From assembly GCA_965247735.1 (NCBI GenBank), contig CBDFHN010000002.1, positions 2,790,001 through 2,854,000 on the forward strand: a stretch of 64,000 nucleotides of DNA, given 5' to 3'. Both the position numbers and the translations under genes were made by a program. Below the pieces are notes generated by a model. That model searched no databases. It had not been told where the DNA came from and worked only from the letters and a program-made list of their open reading frames with translations. Source of the DNA: JAOXRU01 sp965247735 (GTDB taxonomy: Bacteria; Bacteroidota; Bacteroidia; Flavobacteriales; Flavobacteriaceae). Below, one piece after another: positions 7,301-17,051 of the stretch (position 1 is the first letter of the stretch; each line of letters begins with the position of its first letter).

Positions 7301-9398
7301 ATAAGGCTGACTCAGTATCAACAAAAAACAAGCGCACGTTATCATTTTGAGGGTCGTTTGGATTAGTTGGATTGTGAGTATTTGCCTGATAGTTAAATTT
7401 TATTTCATGCCCATTGCCCATTGCCCAATCATTACCTGGTGCTGTTTGTTGAATTATTTTACTTAATGGTGATGCTTCTATTTCCTTTTGAGAAAAAGGA
7501 TTTATGGTGGTTCCATACTTTGAATCATAATGTTCCTTTTGTTTGATAAAGGCATTTGCACTATAATGTCCTGGAGTCGTATTGTTATATGCAAACGGTA
7601 AAAAATCTTTGTCATTACGTCCATAATTATCATAATCTATATGTGTAATGATATCCTTTTTAATTGCATCTGGACTCTGAGTTATTGCCACTTGTTGTGT
7701 TGGCCTCCCTAATCCATCATAATAGGTAACTTGTTGCAATACTCCAGCATCTTCTTTAAATAAAAGAAGATCTGTTTGAGTACGTTCTACCTGATATGTT
7801 CTTGTATATATATAATTGTGATTAATAGGGTTGTTGGCGCCATTGCATTCATTATATGAAGAGCTAATATTTGGGCACAAGTCATTATTGTTTTTAACGT
7901 AACTTTCTGGTTTTACGCAATTTGTTAAAGTTTCGCCTGGATCCCCTAGACCATCTTTGTCTTTATCTGAATACCAAATTATAGGTGTAGTTATAACCAG
8001 AGTTATAGGCGTTCTGTTTTCAGAAGCACAATGTGTGTTGGTATTATAATTTTCTGCATAAAAAGTAGCTGTTTGATTGCTTACGGTAGGAGTATAACTT
8101 GTACCAGTTTTTAGGATTGTACCTCCCGTAGCAGAATTGTACCACCTAATTTGATTTCCATTTGTTCCTGGGGTAGCAATTAAAATAGCTTCTCCATTTC
8201 CGCAATAAGGAACATCTGCTCCTATAGCAGGCTGTACTATTGCCTTTACTGTTGTTTTTATTGGTGCGGTATAGCTGGTGCTTCCACACGATGTACTTCC
8301 TCTTCTATACCAGCGTGTTGTTTTTAATCTAGGGGGAGGTGTATAAGATAGTCCAGTTGCACCATTAATGGTTGTCCATCCACTGTTTCCATTTGCCGAG
8401 TATTGCCATGTGTTTATGTAATTTCCACCGCCATTAGATGGAGATTGTGTGTTGGTTAATGTGCTAGGGTTACCATTATAACAAATTTCTTCTGCATTGG
8501 TAATGCTACCAGAAATTACTCCAGAATTTATAGTTATTTGAGTCGTATTTGAATAAACAATTTGTCCACCACAATTGTATCGTCGACGATATGATCTTAC
8601 ATTGGTAAGACCACTAGGCGGATCATAAGACGCAGCTGTAGCATTGCTGATATTGATCCAGCTAGCACCATCAGAAAATTGCCATTGATAACCAGATCCA
8701 CTAGCTCCAGTTGCTTGGGATACATTGTTAATTATTGATGGGTTACCTCCGGAACAAACAGATGTTCCAGTTCCAATTATTCCACCAGAGGGAGGAGCGA
8801 TTGTGAGATCCACAAAGGTAGAAACTGCACTCCATTTTCCTAGTCGATATGCACGAATATAATATCTTCCAGATCCTTGCGAAACTAGGTAAACTCCTGT
8901 AGCGTTTAGCGATTGACTTGTTCCGTTATAATTTTTTCCTTGCCAATACCAATTTGCTCCATTGCCAGGGTTTGAAGCGCTATTTAATGTTTTTTCTCCA
9001 CAAGTACCTGTAGAAATTATTGGAGTGATAGGGGAAGACGGCGGTGGTGCTTCTCCTTGGTATACATTTAAACGAACAGCTAAGTTATTATCCGAATGAT
9101 AAAAAAAAATGGTTCCGCTTCTGCTGCTACCAGAATTAGGAGTACTCGTAATTTGTATTTTGTGAGGAACTGGATCTACTGAAATCCAGTTAGGTTTTGA
9201 AACCACAGTTACCCCATCGCATCTAGAACCATCATAATTAGGAGTAACATAAATAGACTCCCCCAGGCCACTCATAGTTAATTGACTTGGCGTTGTGGCT
9301 ATTAATTCACAATCTCCTTCTTGAGCAAAAAGATTATTGGTAAGACCAGAAAAGATCAAATAGCATCCAAAAATTATTGTTTTTATAGTTGTATTCAT
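4347..9398 (-). CDS. RHS core protein with C-terminal toxin tip (HYD1-like ADP-ribosyltransferase, tentative)
   Basis: 1683 aa with signal peptide (cleavage near FAQE). Order: BACON-like domain (about 30-115); Cys-rich Ig-like modules (125-470); a thrombospondin-3-like Asp stretch (SDKDKDGLGDPG); a DUF6443-like domain from about 525; many YD repeats; the RHS-associated core (DHLGNVRLSY..., GRFMNIDPLAEEF) ending near 1480. The variable tip has a hydrophobic Ala-rich segment (about 1520-1560) and a final domain from 1590 (RHHTSKKTKKIIKKEGEI, VEIAPFGPV, SGAYIEWLQP, NTGRIITDKP). Its H-H-T-S start, glycine-flanked strand and late AYIEW strand recall HYD1-type ADP-ribosyltransferases; this is an expert-eye match, not a search result. 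It starts 2 bp from the stop of the 1114-aa gene, so the two are probably cotranslated. Confidence 0.85.
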   Translation of the reverse strand: MNTTIKTIIFGCYLIFSGLTNNLFAQEGDCELIATTPSQLTMSGLGESIYVTPNYDGSRCDGVTVVSKPNWISVDPVPHKIQITSTPNSGSSRSGTIFFYHSDNNLAVRLNVYQGEAPPPSSPITPIISTGTCGEKTLNSASNPGNGANWYWQGKNYNGTSQSLNATGVYLVSQGSGRYYIRAYRLGKWSAVSTFVDLTIAPPSGGIIGTGTSVCSGGNPSIINNVSQATGASGSGYQWQFSDGASWINISNATAASYDPPSGLTNVRSYRRRYNCGGQIVYSNTTQITINSGVISGSITNAEEICYNGNPSTLTNTQSPSNGGGNYINTWQYSANGNSGWTTINGATGLSYTPPPRLKTTRWYRRGSTSCGSTSYTAPIKTTVKAIVQPAIGADVPYCGNGEAILIATPGTNGNQIRWYNSATGGTILKTGTSYTPTVSNQTATFYAENYNTNTHCASENRTPITLVITTPIIWYSDKDKDGLGDPGETLTNCVKPESYVKNNNDLCPNISSSYNECNGANNPINHNYIYTRTYQVERTQTDLLLFKEDAGVLQQVTYYDGLGRPTQQVAITQSPDAIKKDIITHIDYDNYGRNDKDFLPFAYNNTTPGHYSANAFIKQKEHYDSKYGTTINPFSQKEIEASPLSKIIQQTAPGNDWAMGNGHEIKFNYQANTHNPTNPNDPQNDNVRLFFVDTESALSAAETFYDEEQLYKTITKNENWTAGKNHTTEEFKDKQGRVVLKRSYNTNISHDTYYVYDDFGNLTYVLPPKVDLTDGVSATELTNLCYQYQYDERNRLIEKQIPGKGREYIVYDNLDRPVLTKDALNDWLFTKYDVLGRVVYTGIYQSTENRIQLQTRFDDKSGNAEANYEEKVTTGSDFENTRYTNLDFPSANLEILTVNYYDDYQFDRAGATTTISSFGVSSTSNTKGLATGSKIKVLDTDKWITTVSYYDENARNIYAYSKNDYLETVDIVELSLDFVGKTLQTRTQHIKAGTTITTLDNFTYDHVGRLLSQTQCIGNEALGYTCPETGTVVADLPPLTGTITTTTNAKATKSIVLLPNFRAVASPTVSFTAKIVSNSKQELITSNTYDELGQLESKKVGNSEANPLQIVAYNYNIRGWLTGINDIANTNKLFNFKLDYNTGSGVHLYNGNISATSWRTANTDSSVKSYAYSYDALNRITAATGGTNSNYDVSNISYDKMGNIQSLTRNGWQDGAPYVNMDVLTYDYGIENANRLFKIDDAGNKAHGFKEGVTTGNDYRYDTNGNMVMDKNKGIGSSTVDGITYNHLNLPTQVTIANNEHNGNIQYVYDATGVKQRKIISNGATTDYAGNYVYEKPKNGSTALQFFNHTEGYVNNNNGAFEYVYQYKDHLGNVRLSYQDVNGDGEITVSADPNLTEIIDEKNYYPFGLTHKGYNFVNSSLGNSTAKKIEFQGQETQDELGLDWQSFKWRNHDPAIGRFMNIDPLAEEFYYNSTYAFSENKVISHVELEGLEAVWSAAHASRSGASKEFIDKHPVAAAAIAGVFIAPPIILAAGPEAVGAFLLNEVKDEVLSVATGGASDVLDISKTIKNVAEVGIKKIVKNADDMVAVRHHTSKKTKKIIKKEGEIKISRPAQGNPTGVDVEIAPFGPVRSASADVGAAQSGAYIEWLQPSKSITRTPNVSTTRNTGRIITDKPVKLPKKD

Positions 9399-9399
9399 C

Positions 9400-12300
9400 T
9401 TATTGCTGATTTTTATAATGGTACGTAGTATCAGAGATTAATTTTCCCTGAGCATCTTTTGTAGTTTTAAGCCTATTAAAAGAGTCATACTCAAAGTAAG
9501 TAGTTTTTCCTCTAGCATCTGTAATACTTGTTATTCCAATTAAAGGGTCATAGGTGTAAGTTGTTACCTCTGCAGTGTTTGGTAAGTTATTTCTTAAAGA
9601 ATCTAGTGCTCTTCTTAGGTTACCTTCATTACCATTGTACAACATAGTTCTATCATTATCTGCATTAGATATTGCTAATAAATTTAGAGTACTTACTAGT
9701 GCATTAACTTCAGAAAAAGTTGCATTTGTAATTTTTGCAATAGGCATAGTTTTATTATACCCCCAGACATAAATATTTTTGATACCATCTTTTTTAGACA
9801 CTTCTATAGGATTACCATATCTATCATAATCATGGTAAACAATCTTTTTCTTTAAGGCACCGTTTGCTTTGGCTAGTTCTACATTTTTTGGTAAGACCAA
9901 TCCACTATTAGTATTTATAGTATAATTAGTACGTTGGCTAGTGATTAAAGAGTTATCTTCATAAACCTCAACTTGAATTGGAGTAAAAATTTGATAATTC
10001 GTTTTTAACTTAGTAATTCCTTCGATTTCTGCCAATTGCAAATCATCATGATTTAATGATGTAGGAATAATTACTTGATCTGGGTAGTAATTTATTGTCT
10101 TTATAGACTTGTTTCTACTGTCAACATTTTCTTTTCTTGTTAATACATTACAATTGTTATTCTCATAATAAAATTTGGTTTCGGTTGTAATTACTTTATT
10201 TTCTAGATATTTTTTTTCAATAACTTTGTTCAATTCATTGCATTTGCAATTAACTTTATATGTTGACATATCTGAACCTCTTGTGGCGTCATAATTTGTA
10301 GCAGAAGAGTTACTAATATCTACTATGTTGTTGTTTCGATATCTAGTATTTCCTGAGTACGCATCTAGCGTATAGTATGTTGAAGTACTTGTATTGTAAT
10401 TATATAATCTTTCCTCTAATAGGCTAAATGTCCTATCGCTTTTTGTTTTATAAATGGCTTCTTTAAGCAACCTTCCATTATTAATATCTAAATTTGTAAT
10501 ATTTGCATTTTTAATGGTTTCTCCATGAATTTTTCTATTCGCCCCATAATTAACTTCAAATTCTTTTTCAATTATTCCACCTTTATGATCTTCTCCATAA
10601 GCAATTGTAACATTTCTATAAAACAATTGCCCTCCAGGCAATACTGGTCTAAAATTTTCTGAAGAAATTGTTGCGGTAGTATAGTCATTTAAATTGGTAA
10701 GTCCTGGCGGAGAATTCATTCCGGGCACATAATTACATGAAGATTGCATTTCTACATTTTCTTCATGGTTGTTACTAAAACCAGTAAGGTAGTAGCGTTT
10801 GTTATTAATTTGTTCTTTGGTTGTGTAATAATATTTTATCACATTTGGAATTCCAGTTAGTGGAATATTAGTTTTTTTAAAAAGTCTAACTCCGGAATAG
10901 CCAATGTTTCCGTCTATGATTTCTGTTTTTTTGGAGCGAAATCTTAATTTACTTTTAACATGATCAAATTTAACTGTTGAGCATAGATTTACAGATATTT
11001 TATATTGATGACCTTTAGAAAAACCAACATTATGAGTACTTTCTCCTAATGATAAGTTTAAGTTTAGTATCTCAGTATCTGTTGTTAAATCTTTAATTAT
11101 TATAAGACTTCTATCGTGAACTGTATCATGACCATCTGTCCAATTGGTTACAAAAATAGATACGGTTTCGCTATGGGCTGGTTCAAATAGTAATTCTTTA
11201 TAGCAATTAGGTTGGTCAACAGCATTTGGATCTTCATAAATTATAGCCTCCAATTCTAGTGTTTGATATGTGAAATTACTGATATTAGTGTTAATGTCTA
11301 CCGAAGGTTCGTATTCAAAAATTGTTTCGCCTTTGGTTGGGTAAACTACTTTTTGGAGTATGCCTTTAGTAACATAGTTGAAATTTGCATTTCGGTTTCC
11401 TAAAGTACGTCCTCGAAAAATACTTGGAGTATCATTTAATGAGGTAAACCCAGGAATCATAGATTTTGAAGTAATCCCATTATAGAATCCTAATCCATCT
11501 TGAGAATACGATAACCTTGGAGGTAGATCCTGAGGATTATTGTATTCAAATTCAAAAACATTATTCTCTTTGGCACCTATTTTTTCGAACACCCTGTTTA
11601 GAAACAATCTTTTTCTGTTGATCTCTGCTCTAATTTGACTATTCTCAAAAAACCAACTTTTGTTCGACAAAATATTTTCCTGATCTAAAAAAACTTCTTT
11701 TGTTGTAGTTGTATTGTCTTTTAAGGCAATACTAGTAAGTCTATAAGCAGTACCATGCACATCATGTCGATCTGAAACCGAGTTAAAAACAACCTTATTA
11801 TCATTCCTATTGTTTGTTATTTCTTCTAAAACATTAGTAGCATATCTATATTGATTAAAACAGTTAGCATCATTACCTGAAGAAACACCACAGGTAGGAG
11901 CAGATCCAGATCTTATATTGGTGTTTACAGTAATTGATTGAGAGAACGAGTGTATATGCGTAAATTCAGCGTTTTTATATGTGAAAAAAATTTGATCTCC
12001 ATTAAGGTCTTCTATTTTATTTAAAAACCAAGAACTCGTAGATCCTTCAGGAGGAGCTCCTGCTCTATGTGAACATGAGTTCGTAACTATAGTTATTTCT
12101 GAAACATTAAAATAATATTTAAGCCCTCCTGGAGCTGTAAGGATAAAGCCTCCCGTTCCTGATTTGGTAATTAACATATTACTTTCTGCTTTTAGCAATT
12201 TATAGTTGCCATTTCCGTCTATTATAAAAGAACCTGAATAACCAGCGAAATTAAAGTTATAGATATCAGGTTCAGTATCATCTAAGTATGTGTCTCTATC

Positions 12301-12744
12301 CGAAACCGTATAAATAAAATCATAATACTCATGGCTGTTTGTAGATGTTTTCATCTGAGCTATGTCATCAGCAGTTGGGAAAAATCTAGAATTTGCTTCT
12401 TCATCAACGATATCCCTTACCGTTCTTGTAATGATGCCACCAGCAGTTAACGTCCATCCCATTCCTACCCAGCTAGACAATTGATTAACTTTTATTCCAG
12501 ATGTGGTATAGTTAAAATGTATTGGAACACTTAATCTTCCAAGACTATAGGTAGTTACTGGTACTTGAATATTTGCAAAACCAGTAGCTTCGTTAATATT
12601 AATGTCTCCATATTTAGTGAATTCATATACCTCTGGACTGGGAGGTAATATCTTCGGGAGTTCTTGACTGTAATTGCTTAATACCCCAGTAAAAACGAAT
12701 AAAATTATTATAAATCCTGCTTTCATTTTATTATTTATTTTCAA
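9400..12744 (-). CDS. YD-repeat/RHS-like exported protein
   Basis: 1114 aa, signal peptide ending near NYSQ. The N-terminal 150 residues (PPSPEVYEFTKYGDININEA..., WVGMGWTLTAGGIITRTVRD) are the SpvB/RHS-type entry found at the start of Bacteroidota wall-associated YD proteins. The C-terminus has clear YD repeats (TYDPLIGITSITDARGKTTY). It lacks an RHS-associated core and a toxin tip. The gene overlaps the upstream paralog by 14 bp and is followed at once by the full RHS gene. It may be the first half of a two-part RHS shell or a partner that helps encapsulate or export the toxin protein; this split is inferred from order and spacing. Confidence 0.8.
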   Translation of the reverse strand: MKINNKMKAGFIIILFVFTGVLSNYSQELPKILPPSPEVYEFTKYGDININEATGFANIQVPVTTYSLGRLSVPIHFNYTTSGIKVNQLSSWVGMGWTLTAGGIITRTVRDIVDEEANSRFFPTADDIAQMKTSTNSHEYYDFIYTVSDRDTYLDDTEPDIYNFNFAGYSGSFIIDGNGNYKLLKAESNMLITKSGTGGFILTAPGGLKYYFNVSEITIVTNSCSHRAGAPPEGSTSSWFLNKIEDLNGDQIFFTYKNAEFTHIHSFSQSITVNTNIRSGSAPTCGVSSGNDANCFNQYRYATNVLEEITNNRNDNKVVFNSVSDRHDVHGTAYRLTSIALKDNTTTTKEVFLDQENILSNKSWFFENSQIRAEINRKRLFLNRVFEKIGAKENNVFEFEYNNPQDLPPRLSYSQDGLGFYNGITSKSMIPGFTSLNDTPSIFRGRTLGNRNANFNYVTKGILQKVVYPTKGETIFEYEPSVDINTNISNFTYQTLELEAIIYEDPNAVDQPNCYKELLFEPAHSETVSIFVTNWTDGHDTVHDRSLIIIKDLTTDTEILNLNLSLGESTHNVGFSKGHQYKISVNLCSTVKFDHVKSKLRFRSKKTEIIDGNIGYSGVRLFKKTNIPLTGIPNVIKYYYTTKEQINNKRYYLTGFSNNHEENVEMQSSCNYVPGMNSPPGLTNLNDYTTATISSENFRPVLPGGQLFYRNVTIAYGEDHKGGIIEKEFEVNYGANRKIHGETIKNANITNLDINNGRLLKEAIYKTKSDRTFSLLEERLYNYNTSTSTYYTLDAYSGNTRYRNNNIVDISNSSATNYDATRGSDMSTYKVNCKCNELNKVIEKKYLENKVITTETKFYYENNNCNVLTRKENVDSRNKSIKTINYYPDQVIIPTSLNHDDLQLAEIEGITKLKTNYQIFTPIQVEVYEDNSLITSQRTNYTINTNSGLVLPKNVELAKANGALKKKIVYHDYDRYGNPIEVSKKDGIKNIYVWGYNKTMPIAKITNATFSEVNALVSTLNLLAISNADNDRTMLYNGNEGNLRRALDSLRNNLPNTAEVTTYTYDPLIGITSITDARGKTTYFEYDSFNRLKTTKDAQGKLISDTTYHYKNQQ

Positions 12745-14143
12745 GTTTCAAAATTCTTTTTTCTAATATCATAAGTTCTTTTTTATGATTTTCTTTTTCT
12801 TGTAAAATATACAAAGTCAGCTCTTCAATTTTCTCTAACAATTTCATTTCCATAGCACCCAATTCCACACCTTCAGTTTCCATAACTTTAGCAGATGGTA
12901 TATTTGGTAGATGTCCATTTTTGTTAATAAAAACTTGTACTTCTTCTAAAGTCAACAACTTATATTCTTTTTTAAAGACATAATCTGGTGCTGGTACCGA
13001 TAAATCTATTTTTACTTCTTCAGCATGGATTTTTCCTTTTACGGTCAGTTCATAATCTGGATTTGCTGTTCCTATTCCAACTTTTCCTCCTGCATAAGAA
13101 ACTATTGTTCCTGTTTTTGCCCAATGCCCTCCTGTGGCTGGTGTTCCTCCAGAACTTAATGTTGTTAGAGTTAAAGGAGAACTTTGCGCAGAAACATTTC
13201 CAGCGGCATCTTTTGCTTTTACGCTATAACTGTAAGTTGTAGCAGCAGAGAGTCCAGTAATTGCATAATTTGTTCTGCTTGTAACAGTAGCTTGCAAATT
13301 ATTATTCTTATACACCTCATAAGCTGTTACTCCAATATTATCTGATGAGGCGCTCCAAGAAAGTGTTGCTGTTGTAGCTGTAATATTACTGGAAGCTAAA
13401 CCAGTAGGTATTGATGGACTAGCTGTATCTGTTGGAGTTGCATTTGGGTTGATTAATTCTGCTATGGTTGGTTCTTGCCCGTTTACCTCATAAATTGTAG
13501 GCTCAAAAAAATATTGTCTATCTGCAATATTGGTGTCATAATACAAATATGTTCTGTGGTATAACCTTGTAGTAGCTGATGACATCTTAAAGTCAGTAAG
13601 ACTCCTTACTTTATTACCAGAAGTATCATATATTCCACCAATATTAGCCGTAACGGTAGTTCCGCTATTACGTACAAAACCAACTAATAAGTACCATTGA
13701 TTAAGCTGAGGAAGATCTGCTGTTGAAAAATAAGGATTTACATTTGCTGTTCCGTTAAGTTGAAGTCCATTATTTACTCCTGAATTATCTGTAATTTTAG
13801 TTCCAAAATATGTACGACCATCTTGAGAATTTGTTTTTTTTATCCATATAGAAAAACGATATGTTTTAGTATGACTAATATTACTAAAATAATAAGAATT
13901 CCATCCTCCATCTCCATCATTGTTTACATCAGGAATAGCTTTCCATAACACAGAAGAATTACCATGTGGATCTGTTCCAAATTCTAATAAATTTTCAGCT
14001 GGAGTACCCAACCTAATTAATCTTGGAGCATCAGTACTTCCTGCTACCCAGCCAGAAGTATCCATCATATTTGTTTGTGAAAAAGAAATAGTAGTAGCAA
14101 GTAAAATAAGTAATGAGGCAATTCTGTTTTTTAGTATTAACAT
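12731..14143 (-). CDS. Tandem paralog 5: exported FN3 / tail-fibre-like protein
   Basis: 470 aa. Signal peptide; N-terminal beta-sandwich-like domain (about 25-235, WYLLVGF and a final EPTIAELINP); one fibronectin type III domain (about 240-330, ATLSWSASSDNIGVTAYEVY); a Gly/Thr linker; then the shared module beginning GGHWAKTG and VGIGT, with PDYVFKKEYKLL, HLPNIPSA and LGAMEMKLLEKIEELTLYIL, and a terminal coiled coil. The N-domain is close to those of paralogs 4 and 2, with the same WIKKTNSQDGRTYFG type of motif. It is the last paralog before the RHS genes. A surface or adhesin role and a link to RHS display are inferred. Confidence 0.85.
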   Translation of the reverse strand: MLILKNRIASLLILLATTISFSQTNMMDTSGWVAGSTDAPRLIRLGTPAENLLEFGTDPHGNSSVLWKAIPDVNNDGDGGWNSYYFSNISHTKTYRFSIWIKKTNSQDGRTYFGTKITDNSGVNNGLQLNGTANVNPYFSTADLPQLNQWYLLVGFVRNSGTTVTANIGGIYDTSGNKVRSLTDFKMSSATTRLYHRTYLYYDTNIADRQYFFEPTIYEVNGQEPTIAELINPNATPTDTASPSIPTGLASSNITATTATLSWSASSDNIGVTAYEVYKNNNLQATVTSRTNYAITGLSAATTYSYSVKAKDAAGNVSAQSSPLTLTTLSSGGTPATGGHWAKTGTIVSYAGGKVGIGTANPDYELTVKGKIHAEEVKIDLSVPAPDYVFKKEYKLLTLEEVQVFINKNGHLPNIPSAKVMETEGVELGAMEMKLLEKIEELTLYILQEKENHKKELMILEKRILKLENK

Positions 14144-14169
14144 TTGTAGTCGTTTAGGTTATAAGAAGT

Positions 14170-15609
14170 TTATGGTTTTGCAGTTTCTAGCTCTTTTATT
14201 CTTTGCTCTTGTTTTTCGAGCTGGTTTTGCATTTCTAAAATAATAGCATCTTTCTTCTGGTGTTTATTTTCTTGCTTTAAGAGGTACAAAGTCAACTCCT
14301 CAATTTTCTCCAATAACTTCATCTCCATAGCACCTAATTCCACACCTTCAGTTTCCATAACCTCAGCAGATGGAATATTTGGTAAATGTCCATTTTTGTT
14401 AATATAGGCTTGTACTTCTTCTAAGCTCAATAGCTTATATTCTTTTTTAAAGACATAATCTGGTGCTGGTACTGATAAGTCTATTTTTACTTCCTCTGCA
14501 TGGATTTTTCCTTTTACGGTAAGTTCATAATCTGGACTAGCTGTTCCTATTCCTACTTTTCCTCCTGCATAAGAAATTACTGTTCCAGTTTTTGCCCAAT
14601 GACCTCCTGTGGTTGGTGTTCCTCCCGAACCTAATGTTGTGATAGTTAAAGATGTGCTCTGAACAGAAGTATTACCTGCAGTATCCTTTGCTGTTATAGT
14701 ATAATTATATGTTGTCCCAGCGGTTAGCCCAGTAATTGCATAACTTGTTCCAGTTGCAACAGTAGCTTGCAAGCTATTGTTTTTAAAAACTTCATAAGCT
14801 GTTACTCCTATATTATCTGATGAAGCGCTCCAAGAAAGCGTTGCTGTTGTAGCTGCAATATTACTTGAAACTAAGTCTGTAGGTACAGATGGACTAGCTG
14901 TATCTACCGGAGTTGTATTAGGACTGATTAATTCTGCCAAACTTGGCTCTTGCCCATTTACTTCGTAGATAGTTGGTGCAAAGAAGTACTGCCTATCAGC
15001 TGTATTAGTATCATCATATAAAAAAGAACGATGTTTTATTCTTGCTGCATTAATTCTAAATTTATAATCCTCCAACAAAGCTACCTCTACACCATTTACA
15101 TCGTAAATCCTTCCTAGGTTAGTTTGAGAAGAATAACCACTTTCATGGATATACCCTATTAATAAATACCAAGTGTTTAATTGAGGAAGATCGCCTTCAA
15201 AAAAATACACTTTGTTGACTAATGTTCCATTCAATTTTGATGAAGAAAACTCACTTCCAACTTCATTTGCATATGCTCCAAAATAAGTCTTACCAGAATT
15301 AGAGTTTGTTTTCTTTATCCATACAGAAAACCTATATGTTTTAGTGTGATATATATTACTAACATCATCAGTTCTCCATCCTCCATCATAACCCTGAGCT
15401 TCTGAATCTGGAATTGCTACCCATAATACTGAAGAAACTCCAAAAGGATTAACCCCCGTCTCTCGTACATTTTCTGCATCTATTCCCTGAAGGGTATATC
15501 CAGTAACCTCTCCTTGCCCTGCAGCCCAATTAGTATTGGAAAGTAAATTATTTTGCGTATAAGAGACAAAACTATATGACATGAAAATAATGGTTAAGAT
15601 TGTTTTCAT
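14170..15609 (-). CDS. Tandem paralog 4: exported FN3 / tail-fibre-like protein
   Basis: 479 aa with the same plan as its neighbours: signal peptide, about 200-residue beta-domain (WAAGQGEVTGYTLQG..., WIKKTNSNSGKTYFGAYAN), a 'SLAELISPNTTP' hinge, FN3, and the GGHWAKTG-to-ELTLY module. The coiled coil is longer than in paralog 5 (HQKKDAIILEMQNQLEKQEQ). The FN3 and C-terminal DNA is nearly identical to that of paralog 3 over long stretches, while the N-domain differs. This implies recent duplication or gene conversion of the constant half. It starts 2 bp from the stop of paralog 3. Confidence 0.85.
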   Translation of the reverse strand: MKTILTIIFMSYSFVSYTQNNLLSNTNWAAGQGEVTGYTLQGIDAENVRETGVNPFGVSSVLWVAIPDSEAQGYDGGWRTDDVSNIYHTKTYRFSVWIKKTNSNSGKTYFGAYANEVGSEFSSSKLNGTLVNKVYFFEGDLPQLNTWYLLIGYIHESGYSSQTNLGRIYDVNGVEVALLEDYKFRINAARIKHRSFLYDDTNTADRQYFFAPTIYEVNGQEPSLAELISPNTTPVDTASPSVPTDLVSSNIAATTATLSWSASSDNIGVTAYEVFKNNSLQATVATGTSYAITGLTAGTTYNYTITAKDTAGNTSVQSTSLTITTLGSGGTPTTGGHWAKTGTVISYAGGKVGIGTASPDYELTVKGKIHAEEVKIDLSVPAPDYVFKKEYKLLSLEEVQAYINKNGHLPNIPSAEVMETEGVELGAMEMKLLEKIEELTLYLLKQENKHQKKDAIILEMQNQLEKQEQRIKELETAKP

Positions 15610-15611
15610 CT

Positions 15612-17048
15612 TTAATCTAAGTATTTATTATTTTTTAACTTTTTAATTTCCTTCTTAAGCATTTTAACATCTTTTCCTTGCTCCAAAATATACAAAGTCA
15701 ACTCCTCAATTTTCTCCAATAACTTCATCTCCATAGCACCTAATTCCACACCTTCAGTTTCCATAACCTCAGCAGATGGAATATTTGGTAAATGTCCATT
15801 TTTGTTAATATAGGCTTGTACTTCTTCTAAGCTCAATAGCTTATATTCTTTTTTAAAGACATAATCTGGTGCTGGTACTGACAAGTCTATTTTTACTTCC
15901 TCGGCATGTATTTTTCCTTTTACCGTCAGTTCATAATCTGGACTTGTAGTTCCTATTCCTACTTTTCCTCCTGCATAAGAAACTACTGTTCCTGTTTTTG
16001 TCCAATGCCCTCCTGTTGTTGGTGTTCCTCCAGAACTTAATGTTGTGATAGTTAAAGATGTGCTCTGAACAGAAGTATTACCTGCAGCATCCTTTGCTGT
16101 TATAGTATAATTATATGTTGTCCCAGCGGTTAGCCCAGTAATTGCATAACTTGTTCCAGTTGCAACAGTAGCTTGCAAGCTATTGTTTCTATACACCTCA
16201 TAAGCTGTTACTCCAATATCATCTGTTGAAGCGCTCCAAGAAAGTGTTGCTGTAGTAGCTGCAATATTACTTGAAACTAAGTCTGTAGGTACAGATGGAC
16301 TAGCTGTATCTACCAGTGTTGGGCTGATTAATTCTGCTATACTAGGTTCTAGCCCATTTACTTCCTCAATACGAGGCATATAAGAATATTGGACTTCTCC
16401 CACCTGGCAATTCCATAAATCATTTCTTAGTTTTAAATTTAAAGCTGTATGACTGTTAGGAAATTTATAATTATACGTAGTAAAGGTTGGTGCTGAATTA
16501 CCATCAAAGGTACTAGGATCAAAAACGCCACTAGGTAAGTCGTATGTGGTTGTATCCTTACCATAAACATAACCAATAACCAGCATCCACTTCCATGTTG
16601 GCAGTTCACGAGTATAGAGTGATGGCCAATACATTTCTGACATATTAGTAGCAATTCTTAAAGCGCTTACATTCGCTCCTCCTTCTACAGGTGATGTATA
16701 AAAAGCTGCATTATTATTACATACTGTTGTTCCTGTAGATTTCATCCAAAATGCAATTCGATAGGTCTTAGAAGTGTTAATATCAATTCCTGTATGGATC
16801 CAACCACCACTTTGTCCACTACTAGCTGTAGTTGCTGTAGAAGTTGCACTCCAAACAGTTACTTGAGCGCCATGTGGCCCATCTACTAAAATTCTACTGT
16901 TATTACCTCCAAATTGACTAAATGACGTTGTAGCCCCAGATTCACCATTTACCCATTCCAATAAATCTGATGCAATCAAATTCTGAGCTACAGAATAACC
17001 TGAAAAAATTAATATTGATACAGTCGTTAAAATATATTTAATTCTCAT
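15612..17048 (-). CDS. Tandem paralog 3: exported FN3 / tail-fibre-like protein with a distinct N-domain
   Basis: 478 aa. The constant half (FN3 about 245-335 and the C-terminal module) matches its neighbours. The N-terminal 220 residues are the most divergent of the five: LEWVNGESGATTSFSQFGG, IAFWMKSTGTTVCNNNAAFY and SYMPRIEEVNGLEPS are not shared. The overall fold still looks like a carbohydrate-binding-type beta-sandwich. Such a variable head on a constant stalk is what one expects of receptor-binding or adhesin proteins. It ends 2 bp before paralog 4. Confidence 0.85.
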   Translation of the reverse strand: MRIKYILTTVSILIFSGYSVAQNLIASDLLEWVNGESGATTSFSQFGGNNSRILVDGPHGAQVTVWSATSTATTASSGQSGGWIHTGIDINTSKTYRIAFWMKSTGTTVCNNNAAFYTSPVEGGANVSALRIATNMSEMYWPSLYTRELPTWKWMLVIGYVYGKDTTTYDLPSGVFDPSTFDGNSAPTFTTYNYKFPNSHTALNLKLRNDLWNCQVGEVQYSYMPRIEEVNGLEPSIAELISPTLVDTASPSVPTDLVSSNIAATTATLSWSASTDDIGVTAYEVYRNNSLQATVATGTSYAITGLTAGTTYNYTITAKDAAGNTSVQSTSLTITTLSSGGTPTTGGHWTKTGTVVSYAGGKVGIGTTSPDYELTVKGKIHAEEVKIDLSVPAPDYVFKKEYKLLSLEEVQAYINKNGHLPNIPSAEVMETEGVELGAMEMKLLEKIEELTLYILEQGKDVKMLKKEIKKLKNNKYLD

Positions 17049-17051
17049 TTT